Assembly: GCA_964516325.1 (NCBI GenBank)
Contig: CAZFAP010000052.1
Coordinates: 1-26,691 of the forward strand
DNA: 26,691 nt
Reading direction: 5' to 3'
From: CAZFAP01 sp964516325
Lineage (GTDB): Bacteria; Auribacterota; JABMQX01
The notes beneath the pieces are model-generated. The model had not been told where the DNA came from. It was given only the letters and a program-made list of their open reading frames with translations, and did not search any database. The position numbers were made by a program, and so were the translations under genes. Below, one piece after another: positions 7,926 through 15,393 of this stretch; within the stretch, counting starts at the first letter, position 1; every line of letters begins with the position of its first letter.

Positions 7926-10900
7926 CTAATTCTCTCGCCGGGGCAGGTGAATGTCGCCGAGATGGATTTCGGGCTTGCCATCATAAGTGACGGTCAGCAT
8001 TCTGGCCTGCCAACGTTCGTCGTCGGGGATAATCTCAATTTCGAGTTCCGGCGCGGGCGACAAGTCAAACCAGAAGAATCCCCCCATTTCCTCGTCCTCC
8101 ATAGTGTGCCTCGTGTCCGAACCCACTTTGACCGTCGCCGGAATCGGCTGCCCGGTGGTGGAATCAACGACCCTCCCCGAAATCCCCCATCTTCGTGAGA
8201 GGGCTATCTGACCGAGGTCCAGCGTTTGGCCTGCCCCGATGTCGAGGTTGCTCACCGTGGTCTCGCGATACCCTTCGCCCCTAACCCTGAAGCTGTGGAC
8301 TCTCGGTACGATTCCTTCGATGCGCAGCCTTCCGTCCGGGTACCGGTCCGGCATGCGTCCCCAAAACCCGAACTGTTCTTGAATCTGTTTGTCCTCAGGC
8401 GAGAGCTGGAGATCGAGCCTCTCGATTGGCTCCTCGGTCTCGGCATCAACGACGCGGGCTGTGATCGCTGCAAGCCGCGGAAGCCGGATCTCGAGGTCCG
8501 ACGTGCCCGCCTCCACGCCCCTCAGCATGATTACGCTGTCGGCAATAATCACCCCGTCCTCTGCCCCTCCCCTCTTGCTCACGACAATATCCCACTTCCC
8601 GGCATCCGGCGGAATTTGCTCAGGCTCCCGCCACCCGTCCCTGCCCCGGTCTCTCCAGCGGATCTTTTGTAGCTGGTACACGGAAGGCATCTCGATGCGG
8701 AACTCGCCGGCGTCATTGAGCAGCGTGCTGGGCGGCGTTGACGTGCCCAGCCCGGGCTGCGACCACTGCGCCCCTCCCGTGTAAAAGAAGGTAAACGAAA
8801 CCGTCGCGTTACGCACCGGTGTACCGTCGTGGTAGAGCAGTCGCCCGCTCAGGTCCCCTGCACGAGCGATAACGATCTCGACGCCCTGAATCGCCTCCTC
8901 TCTGATCCCGTATCCGGGCAGCACTTCCCCAGCATAAAGGAGGCTCCCGGACTCGGTCTTTACCGTTTTCTCCGCCCGCAGTTTGCTGTTCCAGATGGTC
9001 TTCGCAAAGCCATGCAGCGTGAAGCTCCCGTCGGCGGCAGAGAGGGTCTCCTGTCCCTCCTTGGCTCTCGTGTGGAGCTTCACGGGATAAACCCTTGCGC
9101 TCTCCACCGCATTTCCTTTCGGATCGCGAACGAAGCCGCTGATGCTTATGCCCTCCTGAAGCCAGAAGTCGCGTTCAACCTCCCTGGGGAGCTCCTGGAG
9201 TTCGACCAACTCCGATGTCGCGAACTGACCGCAGCGCACTCCGAACCAGAACGGAAAAGGCCTCTTCTGCTTCTCTTCCTCGTCCTCGTCGTCAAAGTAG
9301 GGGAGCCACGCCAGAGGATCCGTCGTGTATCGTCCCATGTCGTCGGTTATGTACACGCCCTGAGACGGTCCAGCGCTGGCGTCAACAACCACCTTCGCGC
9401 CTGGGGCTGGTTCGCCCCAGGGGAAATAGACCGTCCCGAAGAAGCGAACGAGAGGGAACCTTTCCAGTTTGAGAACAATCTCCTCCTTGGGGCTGGTCTC
9501 GGTAACCGTTACCTCGGCGCCACCCCAGTCGTATATTGTCTTGTCGTCACGTTTAGTCTTCTTATGCCATGTAACATACCCACCAGCGACCGGTTCGAGA
9601 TTCCAGCGACCCGGCGGGAGCCGCACTGCGAACTTGGCTCCCTCGTTGGTCTCGACCATCCTCGTTAAACGGTTTTCAAACACCGTGATTTTCGGTTCCG
9701 GATCATAGGGCTCAACCTTCACCTTCGCCTGGGGGATTGGCTGTTCGGTTTCGCCGTCAATGACCTTGCCTCTGATCTCGGGGACCTGGAAGACGGCGAG
9801 GTCAACCTGCTCCGGCGCCTGGTCGCGCCCCAGGGGCAGCTCGACGACTTTCATGCCCGCCCATTCGTCCTTCTCCGCGGTCAGAAGGACCGTCCTGCCG
9901 TGCTCGACCTTCTTGAAGGCGAATTCGCCCTTTGCATCTGTCGTCGTCTTCTGAGGCTGCGAGTGAACATCTCTGTCCGCAGGGATGAGTTGGACGGGGA
10001 AATCCGGCGCCGCGGCGCCGGCATCGCCGCCATAGCGGACTGTCCCAAGAAGGGCCACTGTGCGTCGCATCCGAATAATCGTAGCCTCGCCCTCCCGACC
10101 GAGATCGCAGCGCGCCATGACAAAGGGGTCTTCCTGGCTATATCCTTCTGCCGAAACCTCGAACTGATAGACGGACGGCGCGAATGCGGGTAGTGAAAAG
10201 CTCCCATTCTCCGCCGACACGGTCTCCACCTCCGAAGCTACGGTGCCCCAATCCGCAAAGACCTTTGCCTGGACCGTTGCTTTCCGGACAGGGCTATCCT
10301 CCGTGTCCACGACCTTCCCTCTGACCGTGAAACCCGGCTGTTCGTAGGGCTGGACCCAAGTTCCCCTCTGCGTGAGCCAGGCAAGGACGTTGTGAAGGAC
10401 CTCTCTGACATCTTTCGACCCGATTTGACCCTGCGCATAGAGGTCCCAGTTCAGATGAACGATTCCCCCTTCTTTCAGCGGAATTACCTCAATGCCCTCG
10501 GCGGATGGATTCTTGAACAGCATGAGGCTCAGACCGAACTTCTTCCGGGGATCGAGGGCTGCGGCTTCTCCGGACAGAGTCTCTGCCGAAAGCCACTTAC
10601 GACACGGAAAATCCGCCAAGATCGGATGAGAGACGAGGGGGCGTGCTTCCGTAATCATGCGCGGACCGTACGGCAAGTGTTTAGCTACGAGCGAGTTGAG
10701 CTTCGCCGTCTGCCTTTCAGGAACGGCGAGCACCTGGGAGACGAGACTCGGCTGTTCGGAGACGACGAGCCAGCCGCCGGTGTCCACATACAGTTTCAAT
10801 GTCCGGATCATCTCTGCGGAGGGCGGCGGTCCTTCCATCAAAAGCAATGTCCGGATCGCACCGACCGCAGGCTCCAGAGTAGAGACCTCGGGCGCAATTC

Positions 10901-11273
10901 TTTCTTTCAGGCATATCTCTCGCAGGACAGGCTCGCTCACGCCGGGCGCCGCTACGAGAGTGCATCGGAGCCCCCATTCCTCCATCCATCTGACGCCTCT
11001 TGCGAAAGATCGCTGCCATTTCCAGGTCTCGGAAGGAAAGACAAGAATGCCGATTCTTGAGAACGAGGCTTTGTTGGGAGAGGCAGGTTGGCGAGCCCTT
11101 TCGGATTGGGGAGGAATCGCTTGCGATCCTTCGCGCCGAGGCGTTCGCAGAGACCGACGAGATGCGTCCGAACCCGAGTCTTTTGGTAACTGAGTCAGCA
11201 GCAAGAGGGCCCCGACGCAGACTATGAGCAGCAACGGAATCAGCCGCCATCGCCGAGAATCATCCGCTTTCAT
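7926..11273 (-). CDS. Membrane-anchored protein with about eight carboxypeptidase-regulatory-like repeats
   Basis: The 1115-residue product has one N-terminal membrane segment (LIPLLLIVCVGALLLL, about 11-27) after a basic start, so it is anchored or exported. A Ser/Arg/Pro-rich linker runs to about 70. Residues 72-310 form an alpha/beta domain (IGILVFPSETWKW, GGWLVVSE, GGIVHLNWDLYAQG) that resembles class I glutamine-amidotransferase or ThuA-like folds; I see no clear catalytic Cys-His pair. Ig-like carboxypeptidase-regulatory repeats follow, opening near 314, 409, 499, 614, 712, 809, 937 and 1031. Their common pattern is xxGxVxD...G.P...A.V, for example IRGKVIDGETEQPIPQAKVK and ISGRVVDSTTGQPIPATVKV. 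The ATG at 11273 has GAGGGA five bases upstream. The protein is probably a periplasmic or surface scaffold; no ligand can be assigned. Confidence 0.85.
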   Translation of the reverse strand: MKADDSRRWRLIPLLLIVCVGALLLLTQLPKDSGSDASRRSLRTPRREGSQAIPPQSERARQPASPNKASFSRIGILVFPSETWKWQRSFARGVRWMEEWGLRCTLVAAPGVSEPVLREICLKERIAPEVSTLEPAVGAIRTLLLMEGPPPSAEMIRTLKLYVDTGGWLVVSEQPSLVSQVLAVPERQTAKLNSLVAKHLPYGPRMITEARPLVSHPILADFPCRKWLSAETLSGEAAALDPRKKFGLSLMLFKNPSAEGIEVIPLKEGGIVHLNWDLYAQGQIGSKDVREVLHNVLAWLTQRGTWVQPYEQPGFTVRGKVVDTEDSPVRKATVQAKVFADWGTVASEVETVSAENGSFSLPAFAPSVYQFEVSAEGYSQEDPFVMARCDLGREGEATIIRMRRTVALLGTVRYGGDAGAAAPDFPVQLIPADRDVHSQPQKTTTDAKGEFAFKKVEHGRTVLLTAEKDEWAGMKVVELPLGRDQAPEQVDLAVFQVPEIRGKVIDGETEQPIPQAKVKVEPYDPEPKITVFENRLTRMVETNEGAKFAVRLPPGRWNLEPVAGGYVTWHKKTKRDDKTIYDWGGAEVTVTETSPKEEIVLKLERFPLVRFFGTVYFPWGEPAPGAKVVVDASAGPSQGVYITDDMGRYTTDPLAWLPYFDDEDEEEKQKRPFPFWFGVRCGQFATSELVELQELPREVERDFWLQEGISISGFVRDPKGNAVESARVYPVKLHTRAKEGQETLSAADGSFTLHGFAKTIWNSKLRAEKTVKTESGSLLYAGEVLPGYGIREEAIQGVEIVIARAGDLSGRLLYHDGTPVRNATVSFTFFYTGGAQWSQPGLGTSTPPSTLLNDAGEFRIEMPSVYQLQKIRWRDRGRDGWREPEQIPPDAGKWDIVVSKRGGAEDGVIIADSVIMLRGVEAGTSDLEIRLPRLAAITARVVDAETEEPIERLDLQLSPEDKQIQEQFGFWGRMPDRYPDGRLRIEGIVPRVHSFRVRGEGYRETTVSNLDIGAGQTLDLGQIALSRRWGISGRVVDSTTGQPIPATVKVGSDTRHTMEDEEMGGFFWFDLSPAPELEIEIIPDDERWQARMLTVTYDGKPEIHLGDIHLPRREN

Positions 11274-11512
11274 AATCCCTCACCCTGAACCCACGTGGCA
11301 CCAAACCGCATTAGCGGAGGCGGCCCCGAGAAAGCAGAAACCGCCTACAGTTGTTTAGCACCGAAACGCATCCCAGACAAGGTCGAAATGGGTGCGGCTG
11401 AGGCGAACTGAGTCCCCGCGAGCAAGGAACCTCTGGAATCGCTCCTCTTCCTGCCCCCGTTGCCCTCTTTTTCGGCCATGCCCAATGGCACTCCTACCCG
11501 CAGTGGCGGGGT

Positions 11513-11938
11513 TCAATGACGCCAGGGAATCCCTCCTCGGTCTGGACTCAGTCGCTTGGTTTTGAGAGCCTCACTCGCCGGCATCACCACAACCTTGGCA
11601 ACCGGCTCGTCGAACTTCGCCACAATGTACGCCCGCTCGTTCGCGTTTCGGGCGAGACGAACTTGGCGACGTACTTCTCTCCGTTTCACACGCCCGAGCA
11701 ATAGCGACTCGCCCTCGACACTGAACAATATCCAACGGTATCGTTTGGTTCGTCCATTACGGGAGACCAATACGTGTGGCGCACTCGATGTCCGTCTCAC
11801 CAAATGTCCGTGTCGCTCGAGGTAGGCAGTCCAGCCCCCGGCAAAAGCACACGGCGGCGCGAGTCGGTTCATGGGGCCAAGTTGGCGGGAGACTTGAAGA
11901 AGATGCTTCTCAAACAATGCCCGGCGCGCCTGCCCCAC
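11513..11938 (-). CDS. Small basic hypothetical protein
   Basis: A 141-residue Arg/Lys-rich product without signal peptide or membrane segment, so probably cytoplasmic. Recognisable stretches are WTAYLERHGHLV, RYRWILF, LLLGRVKRREVRRQVRLAR, AYIVAKFDEP and DRGGIPW. The conserved look of the C-terminal half suggests a real family, and the mix of charged and aromatic residues would suit a nucleic-acid-binding or nuclease-like fold, but I recognise no catalytic motif. The start is uncertain. The GTG at 11938 comes two codons after a TGA, and the purine-rich bases there are too close to serve as a ribosome site; a TTG eight codons later (LFEKH) or the Met at residue 23 are alternatives. The end of the gene may have been altered by an upstream lesion. 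Confidence 0.6.
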   Translation of the reverse strand: MGQARRALFEKHLLQVSRQLGPMNRLAPPCAFAGGWTAYLERHGHLVRRTSSAPHVLVSRNGRTKRYRWILFSVEGESLLLGRVKRREVRRQVRLARNANERAYIVAKFDEPVAKVVVMPASEALKTKRLSPDRGGIPWRH

Positions 11939-12030
11939 CCCTCACCCGAGCCAAACGAATGCCCCCCGACGGCTGAACAATGAACCTGATGCAGGCTACG
12001 GAACGGCCGCAGCAGCCTGTCGTCGCGTTC

Positions 12031-13350
12031 CTATTTCATCTCAATCCGGTAGAATTTCTGTTCTCCGACTGGCGAGGCGTCAGCCCACCAAGTCCAAGCT
12101 ATTGGTCCCTGCGAAGGAACCGTCGCTTCCTCAGCCCACATGCCGGTCAGCAGGTCCGAGGACGACCACACTGCGAAATTCCAACCGGAGGGGCTGGTCC
12201 AGGCCAGGCCAACCTCCCCAGCGAAGCCCATGCCAACAAACTGGACACGACTGTGAAACTCATAAGCACCGATGTCAGCAATTCCATGGACGATGCGTGG
12301 ACAGGCGTCGAGGTCGAGTGCTGTCCCCATCCAGTCTTCGTTGTTGCCGGCGTCCACGCAGGGCGAATGGGGCAGAAGGCGATAATCATTATCCTCATGC
12401 GTCCCGGGATCGTTGTCGGGCCCGTCGGCGTCAACGAACCGAGGATCTTCCGAGAGATTCCCCTCCCCACCTCCAGTCCAGTCTTCAACGCAACAGAAAG
12501 AGACGACGGCCGGGCACATTTTTAACTGGAGCGTTGCGTTGGCCCAGATGACGCAGTTCGAGATTGTGCCGAAGCAATCGAACAGAGCACCATAAAGGGC
12601 TGAATTGCCTGCAATGGTGTTGCACAGGATATCGCCCCCGCAAACCGCTATTGCGCCCCCCTCGCCGGCCGAGTTGTCCGTGATCCTGTTGTTGCGGATA
12701 GGGCCATCGCAGTCGCATATCCCGCCGCCGTAGCCGTTGCCCGCGGAGTTCGCGGCGATGGTGTTATTCTCGATGATTCCGTCGCACATGAAGAGGCCGC
12801 CGCCCCACATAGCAGTGTTCCCCGAGATACTACTGTTGCGGATAGGGCCACGACAATAGGCGATTCCGCCGCCGTTAAAGCTCGCAGAGTTGCCGACGAT
12901 CACGCAGTGCTCCACAGGAGCCTCGGTCGCCGTCTGGTCGGATCCTCCCAGTATGCCGCCGCCTTCCATGGCCTTGCCATTGCGAACCGTCAAGCCGAAA
13001 AGGCCGCACGCTTTCCTTTCCGTACCGGCAAAGGTGACGACGGTGCCGGTTTGGTTGCCATCAATGATGGTGCTGGCGACGACGGTGGGATCGAGGGGAT
13101 CGGTGCTGCGAAGGACGATGTTCTTGCCCTTGAAATGGATATTCTCGACGTAAGTCCCCTGGGCGACGATAAGCGTGTCGCCGTCGAGTGCCGCGTCAAT
13201 CGCCTCCTGAATCTTCTTGAATGCCGTGGCCCAGGCCGTTCCATCTCCAGACGCGGACAGCGAACCGTCCACGTACCAGGTTGATCCCCAACCCGGGACC
13301 GATGCAAGAGCCAGCAACGAAACCGACACGAGAGAAGAGGTTTTTCCCAT
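12031..13350 (-). CDS. Secreted right-handed parallel beta-helix protein
   Basis: The 439-residue product starts with a clean signal peptide (MGKTSSLVSVSLLALASVPGW). STWYVDGSLSASGDGTAWATA and the following AIDAALDGDTLIVAQGTYVENI are the classic first rung of secreted beta-helices. Regular coils with NSASFNGGGI, NTAMWGGGLF and NSAGNGYGGGI fill about residues 110-280. A segment from NCVIWAN through DPRFVD, SPCVDAG and IGAYEF matches the choice-of-anchor Q type. The final 65 residues end in KFYRIEMK and repeat the module found at the end of the 1283-2752 product. AAGGAGGG lies seven bases before the ATG; the same GGAGGGCCG stretch precedes the start of 1283-2752, suggesting related leaders. No enzyme motif is visible. 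It follows the NifA-like gene with a probable terminator between them. Confidence 0.88.
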   Translation of the reverse strand: MGKTSSLVSVSLLALASVPGWGSTWYVDGSLSASGDGTAWATAFKKIQEAIDAALDGDTLIVAQGTYVENIHFKGKNIVLRSTDPLDPTVVASTIIDGNQTGTVVTFAGTERKACGLFGLTVRNGKAMEGGGILGGSDQTATEAPVEHCVIVGNSASFNGGGIAYCRGPIRNSSISGNTAMWGGGLFMCDGIIENNTIAANSAGNGYGGGICDCDGPIRNNRITDNSAGEGGAIAVCGGDILCNTIAGNSALYGALFDCFGTISNCVIWANATLQLKMCPAVVSFCCVEDWTGGGEGNLSEDPRFVDADGPDNDPGTHEDNDYRLLPHSPCVDAGNNEDWMGTALDLDACPRIVHGIADIGAYEFHSRVQFVGMGFAGEVGLAWTSPSGWNFAVWSSSDLLTGMWAEEATVPSQGPIAWTWWADASPVGEQKFYRIEMK

Positions 13351-13468
13351 CTCCGGCCCTCCTTTAAGTATGATTGCGCCTGGTTCCTCCCTGCCTCTGA
13401 AAAGTCACGCTCCCGAGCAGCTATCTGCGCACCGAGTGTATCGCGCAGGCTTATGGGGAATCCAGAGC

Positions 13469-13497
13469 AAAAAAACGATTGTCGGCAGGGTCTGCCG
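13469..13497 (-). terminator. Probable intrinsic terminator after the NifA-like gene
   Basis: On the minus strand CGGCAG, a three-base loop and CTGCCG (13497-13483) form a GC-rich stem about 20 bases after the stop codon. A run of seven Ts (13475-13469) follows. Seven bases separate stem and T-run, which is longer than ideal. Confidence 0.45.
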
Positions 13498-13518
13498 GCA
13501 GCCAAATTCTCGCGGATT

Positions 13519-15081
13519 CTATACGTTGGCGTACTTCTGGGCTTTTGCAGAATAGATTTTTGGGGAGATGCCGTATTTCTGAATCTTGTAGCCGAGGATA
13601 CGCTCGGTGAGGCCGAGGAGCTTGGCGGCTTTGCCCTGGTGGCCTTTTGTGGTCTTGAGGGCTTCCATAATCATTTCCCGTTCCACGTCGGCGACAGCAT
13701 CGGGGAGGGCGCCGGGGTACTTTGTGTGTGAGGCGTCGGCGGTCTGAAGGGATGGCGGGAGGTGCTGCGCCCGGATGACCCCTTCGTTGCAGACAAGGAC
13801 CGCCCGCTCGATGCAGTTCTCAAGCTCCCTGACGTTCCCCGGCCAGTGGTAGCTCATCAGCATGTCAATCGCCGGGGTCGAGATACGCCGGATCTCTTTC
13901 AGGTTCGCCGCGCTATACTTCTTCAGAAAATGGTCGGCAAGGAGCGTAACATCCTCCTTTCTCTCTCTCAACGGCGGCAGAAAAATCGGGAAGACGTTTA
14001 CGCGGTAGTATAAATCGTCTCTGAACCTTCCCTCGGCAACCTCTTTTTCGAGGTTCTTGTTGGTCGCAGCGATGATGCGGACGTTGACGCGGATGGTTTG
14101 TCGCCCGCCGACGCGCTCGAATTCCCTGGTCTGAATCACCCGCAATAGCTTCACCTGCGTCGAGAGAGGGAAATCGGCGATCTCATCGAGAAAGAGCGTC
14201 CCGCCATCCGCCCACTCAAATCTTCCTTCCTTTTTGCGGGTGGCGCCGGTGAAGGCGCCCTTCTCGTGTCCGAAAAGCTCGCTTTCGAGAAGTTCCTCCG
14301 GCAGCGCCGCGCAGTTCACGATGACGAAAGGCTTGGATGCTCGGGGGCTGTTGTAGTGGATGGCGTTGGCGACAATTTCTTTTCCAGTTCCGCTTTCGCC
14401 GCGGATGAGGACGGTCGCGTTGCTTTTGGAGACTTGCTCGATCATCTCGAGGACTTCTCTCATTCTGCTGCTTCTGGTAACGATGTTGCGATACTCGTAC
14501 CTGTCTTTCAACTCATGGCGGAGGTGAATGTTCTCGCGGAGGAGCTTTTCCTTGTCGCTCTTCATCATGTCGTGGAGTTTGAGAGCCTGGGCGATAATCG
14601 AAGCGACGATGTTGAGAAGCCGCAAGTCCTCATGGAACTCCGCTCGTTCCCGAAACGGCCTGTCCACGCTCAACGCACCGAGAATCTCGTCCCCCATCTT
14701 GATTGGAACGCAGAGGAAGGAGAGTTTGATCTTGCTGATGTCCCCGCGCGATTTCGTGCGGTCGAGGAAGCGGGGGTCTTTGCTGATGTCCGGGACGACC
14801 TCCGGTTCGCCCGTTGCGACGACCTTGCCGGTGATTCCCTCGCCGATCCGATAGATTCCTCTTCTCCTCGCCTCTTCCGAAAGACCGTGCGCCATCTCGA
14901 TGGAGAGAGTTTCGGTCTCAGGGTCCACGAGAGTGACCGTACCCCGGTCGAGCTTCATCAGCTTGCTCAGAAGCCCGAGAATGGACTCCAGCGTCGTCTT
15001 GAGCTCGAGGGAGGAAGTCAGGCTGCGGGCGACCTCGAAGAGCAAATCCATCTGCTTTTCTTCATCCGGCACTTTGACCAT
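13519..15081 (-). CDS. NifA-type sigma-54-dependent activator (GAF-AAA+-Fis)
   Basis: The 520-residue protein activates RNA polymerase carrying sigma-54. An N-terminal GAF sensor domain (about 9-170) and a coiled linker (172-200) precede an AAA+ domain. That domain has Walker A GESGTGKE (228-235), the sigma-54-contacting loop GAFTGA (275-280) and Walker B GGTLFLDE (293-300); the arginine-rich FRDDLYYR segment is also present. A Fis-type helix-turn-helix (KAAKLLGLTERILGYKIQKYGI, in about 468-505) closes the protein and closely resembles that of NifA. The ATG has GGGAG ten bases upstream. No nitrogenase or other nif gene is in the window, so nitrogen fixation should not be assumed; many GAF-type activators sense other signals. 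It is divergent from the M14 peptidase gene and has its own promoter at 15134-15162. Confidence 0.95.
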   Translation of the reverse strand: MVKVPDEEKQMDLLFEVARSLTSSLELKTTLESILGLLSKLMKLDRGTVTLVDPETETLSIEMAHGLSEEARRRGIYRIGEGITGKVVATGEPEVVPDISKDPRFLDRTKSRGDISKIKLSFLCVPIKMGDEILGALSVDRPFRERAEFHEDLRLLNIVASIIAQALKLHDMMKSDKEKLLRENIHLRHELKDRYEYRNIVTRSSRMREVLEMIEQVSKSNATVLIRGESGTGKEIVANAIHYNSPRASKPFVIVNCAALPEELLESELFGHEKGAFTGATRKKEGRFEWADGGTLFLDEIADFPLSTQVKLLRVIQTREFERVGGRQTIRVNVRIIAATNKNLEKEVAEGRFRDDLYYRVNVFPIFLPPLRERKEDVTLLADHFLKKYSAANLKEIRRISTPAIDMLMSYHWPGNVRELENCIERAVLVCNEGVIRAQHLPPSLQTADASHTKYPGALPDAVADVEREMIMEALKTTKGHQGKAAKLLGLTERILGYKIQKYGISPKIYSAKAQKYANV

Positions 15082-15126
15082 TCGTCATTTCTCCCGTCTG
15101 CAATTTCGTATGGTAAAAGAGAGTTA

Positions 15127-15141
15127 CGACAATATTGTAGC
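15127..15141. promoter_or_regulatory. ACAATATTGT palindrome, copy 2
   Basis: CGACAATATTGTAGC is the exact reverse complement of 7756-7770. It covers the -10 box of the NifA-like gene, a typical operator position. Confidence 0.4.
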
Positions 15142-15162
15142 CCCCGCGGGGCGAATTTGCAA
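15134..15162 (-). promoter_or_regulatory. Sigma-70-type promoter of the NifA-like gene
   Basis: TTGCAA (15162-15157), exactly 17 bases, then TACAAT (15139-15134) on the minus strand, about 50 bases before the ATG. The -10 box is part of the palindrome at 15127-15141, so a protein bound there would block the promoter. Confidence 0.65.
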
Positions 15163-15197
15163 ACTTGCAGACGCCGCGATCCCCGACTCCCGAGAGG

Positions 15198-15257
15198 GAC
15201 TCACCGCAGAGAACGCAGAGGATGCGTCCTCGTCTGGCGCCACGCCCTCTGGCGTGG
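15198..15257 (+). repeat. Dispersed CCGCAGAG repeat with hairpin, copy 1
   Basis: A 25-base segment at 15198-15222 (GACTCACCGCAGAGA, then CGCAGAGGA after one base) recurs with one difference at 18883-18907. It is followed by GAGGA-TGCG-TCCTC and by a perfect CCACGCC-CTCT-GGCGTGG stem at 15240-15257. The second copy is also followed by a GC-rich stem, so the unit seems to be box plus hairpin. CGCAGAG-rich boxes of this sort are scattered through intergenic DNA of many environmental bacteria; their function is unknown. Confidence 0.6.
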
Positions 15258-15313
15258 AGTTACGGTCCAGTGCGCCGACAGAATGGAGCGCCGCACCGAC
15301 CTGGCGGGAGTGA

Positions 15314-15342
15314 TTGACCTCGGTGGCCGGAATCGTTTAAAC
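15314..15342 (+). promoter_or_regulatory. Possible promoter of the M14 peptidase gene
   Basis: TTGACC, 17 bases, TTAAAC. The -35 box matches 5 of 6 bases, the -10 box 3 of 6. Transcription would start near 15349, which leaves almost no leader for the ATG at 15352 and favours the ATG at 15394. Confidence 0.35.
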
Positions 15343-15393
15343 TCTTTGAGGATGGTTTCTTGTTTTTCTCGACTCGGCGCAAGGATAGGAGTC

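Larger units (their letters stand above)
15082..15393. other. Divergent intergenic region
   Basis: About 310 bases between the divergent NifA-like and M14 genes. It contains both promoters, the ACAATATTGT palindrome and the dispersed repeat. The frame of the M14 gene stays open leftwards through this region and across the NifA-like gene, but that part is not coding. Confidence 0.6.

Noticed and set aside
14266..15351. Leftward extension of the M14 peptidase frame to 14266
   Set aside because: It lies antisense to the NifA-like gene, reads as non-protein sequence, and crosses the dispersed repeat; the PKD domain starts just after the ATG at 15394.
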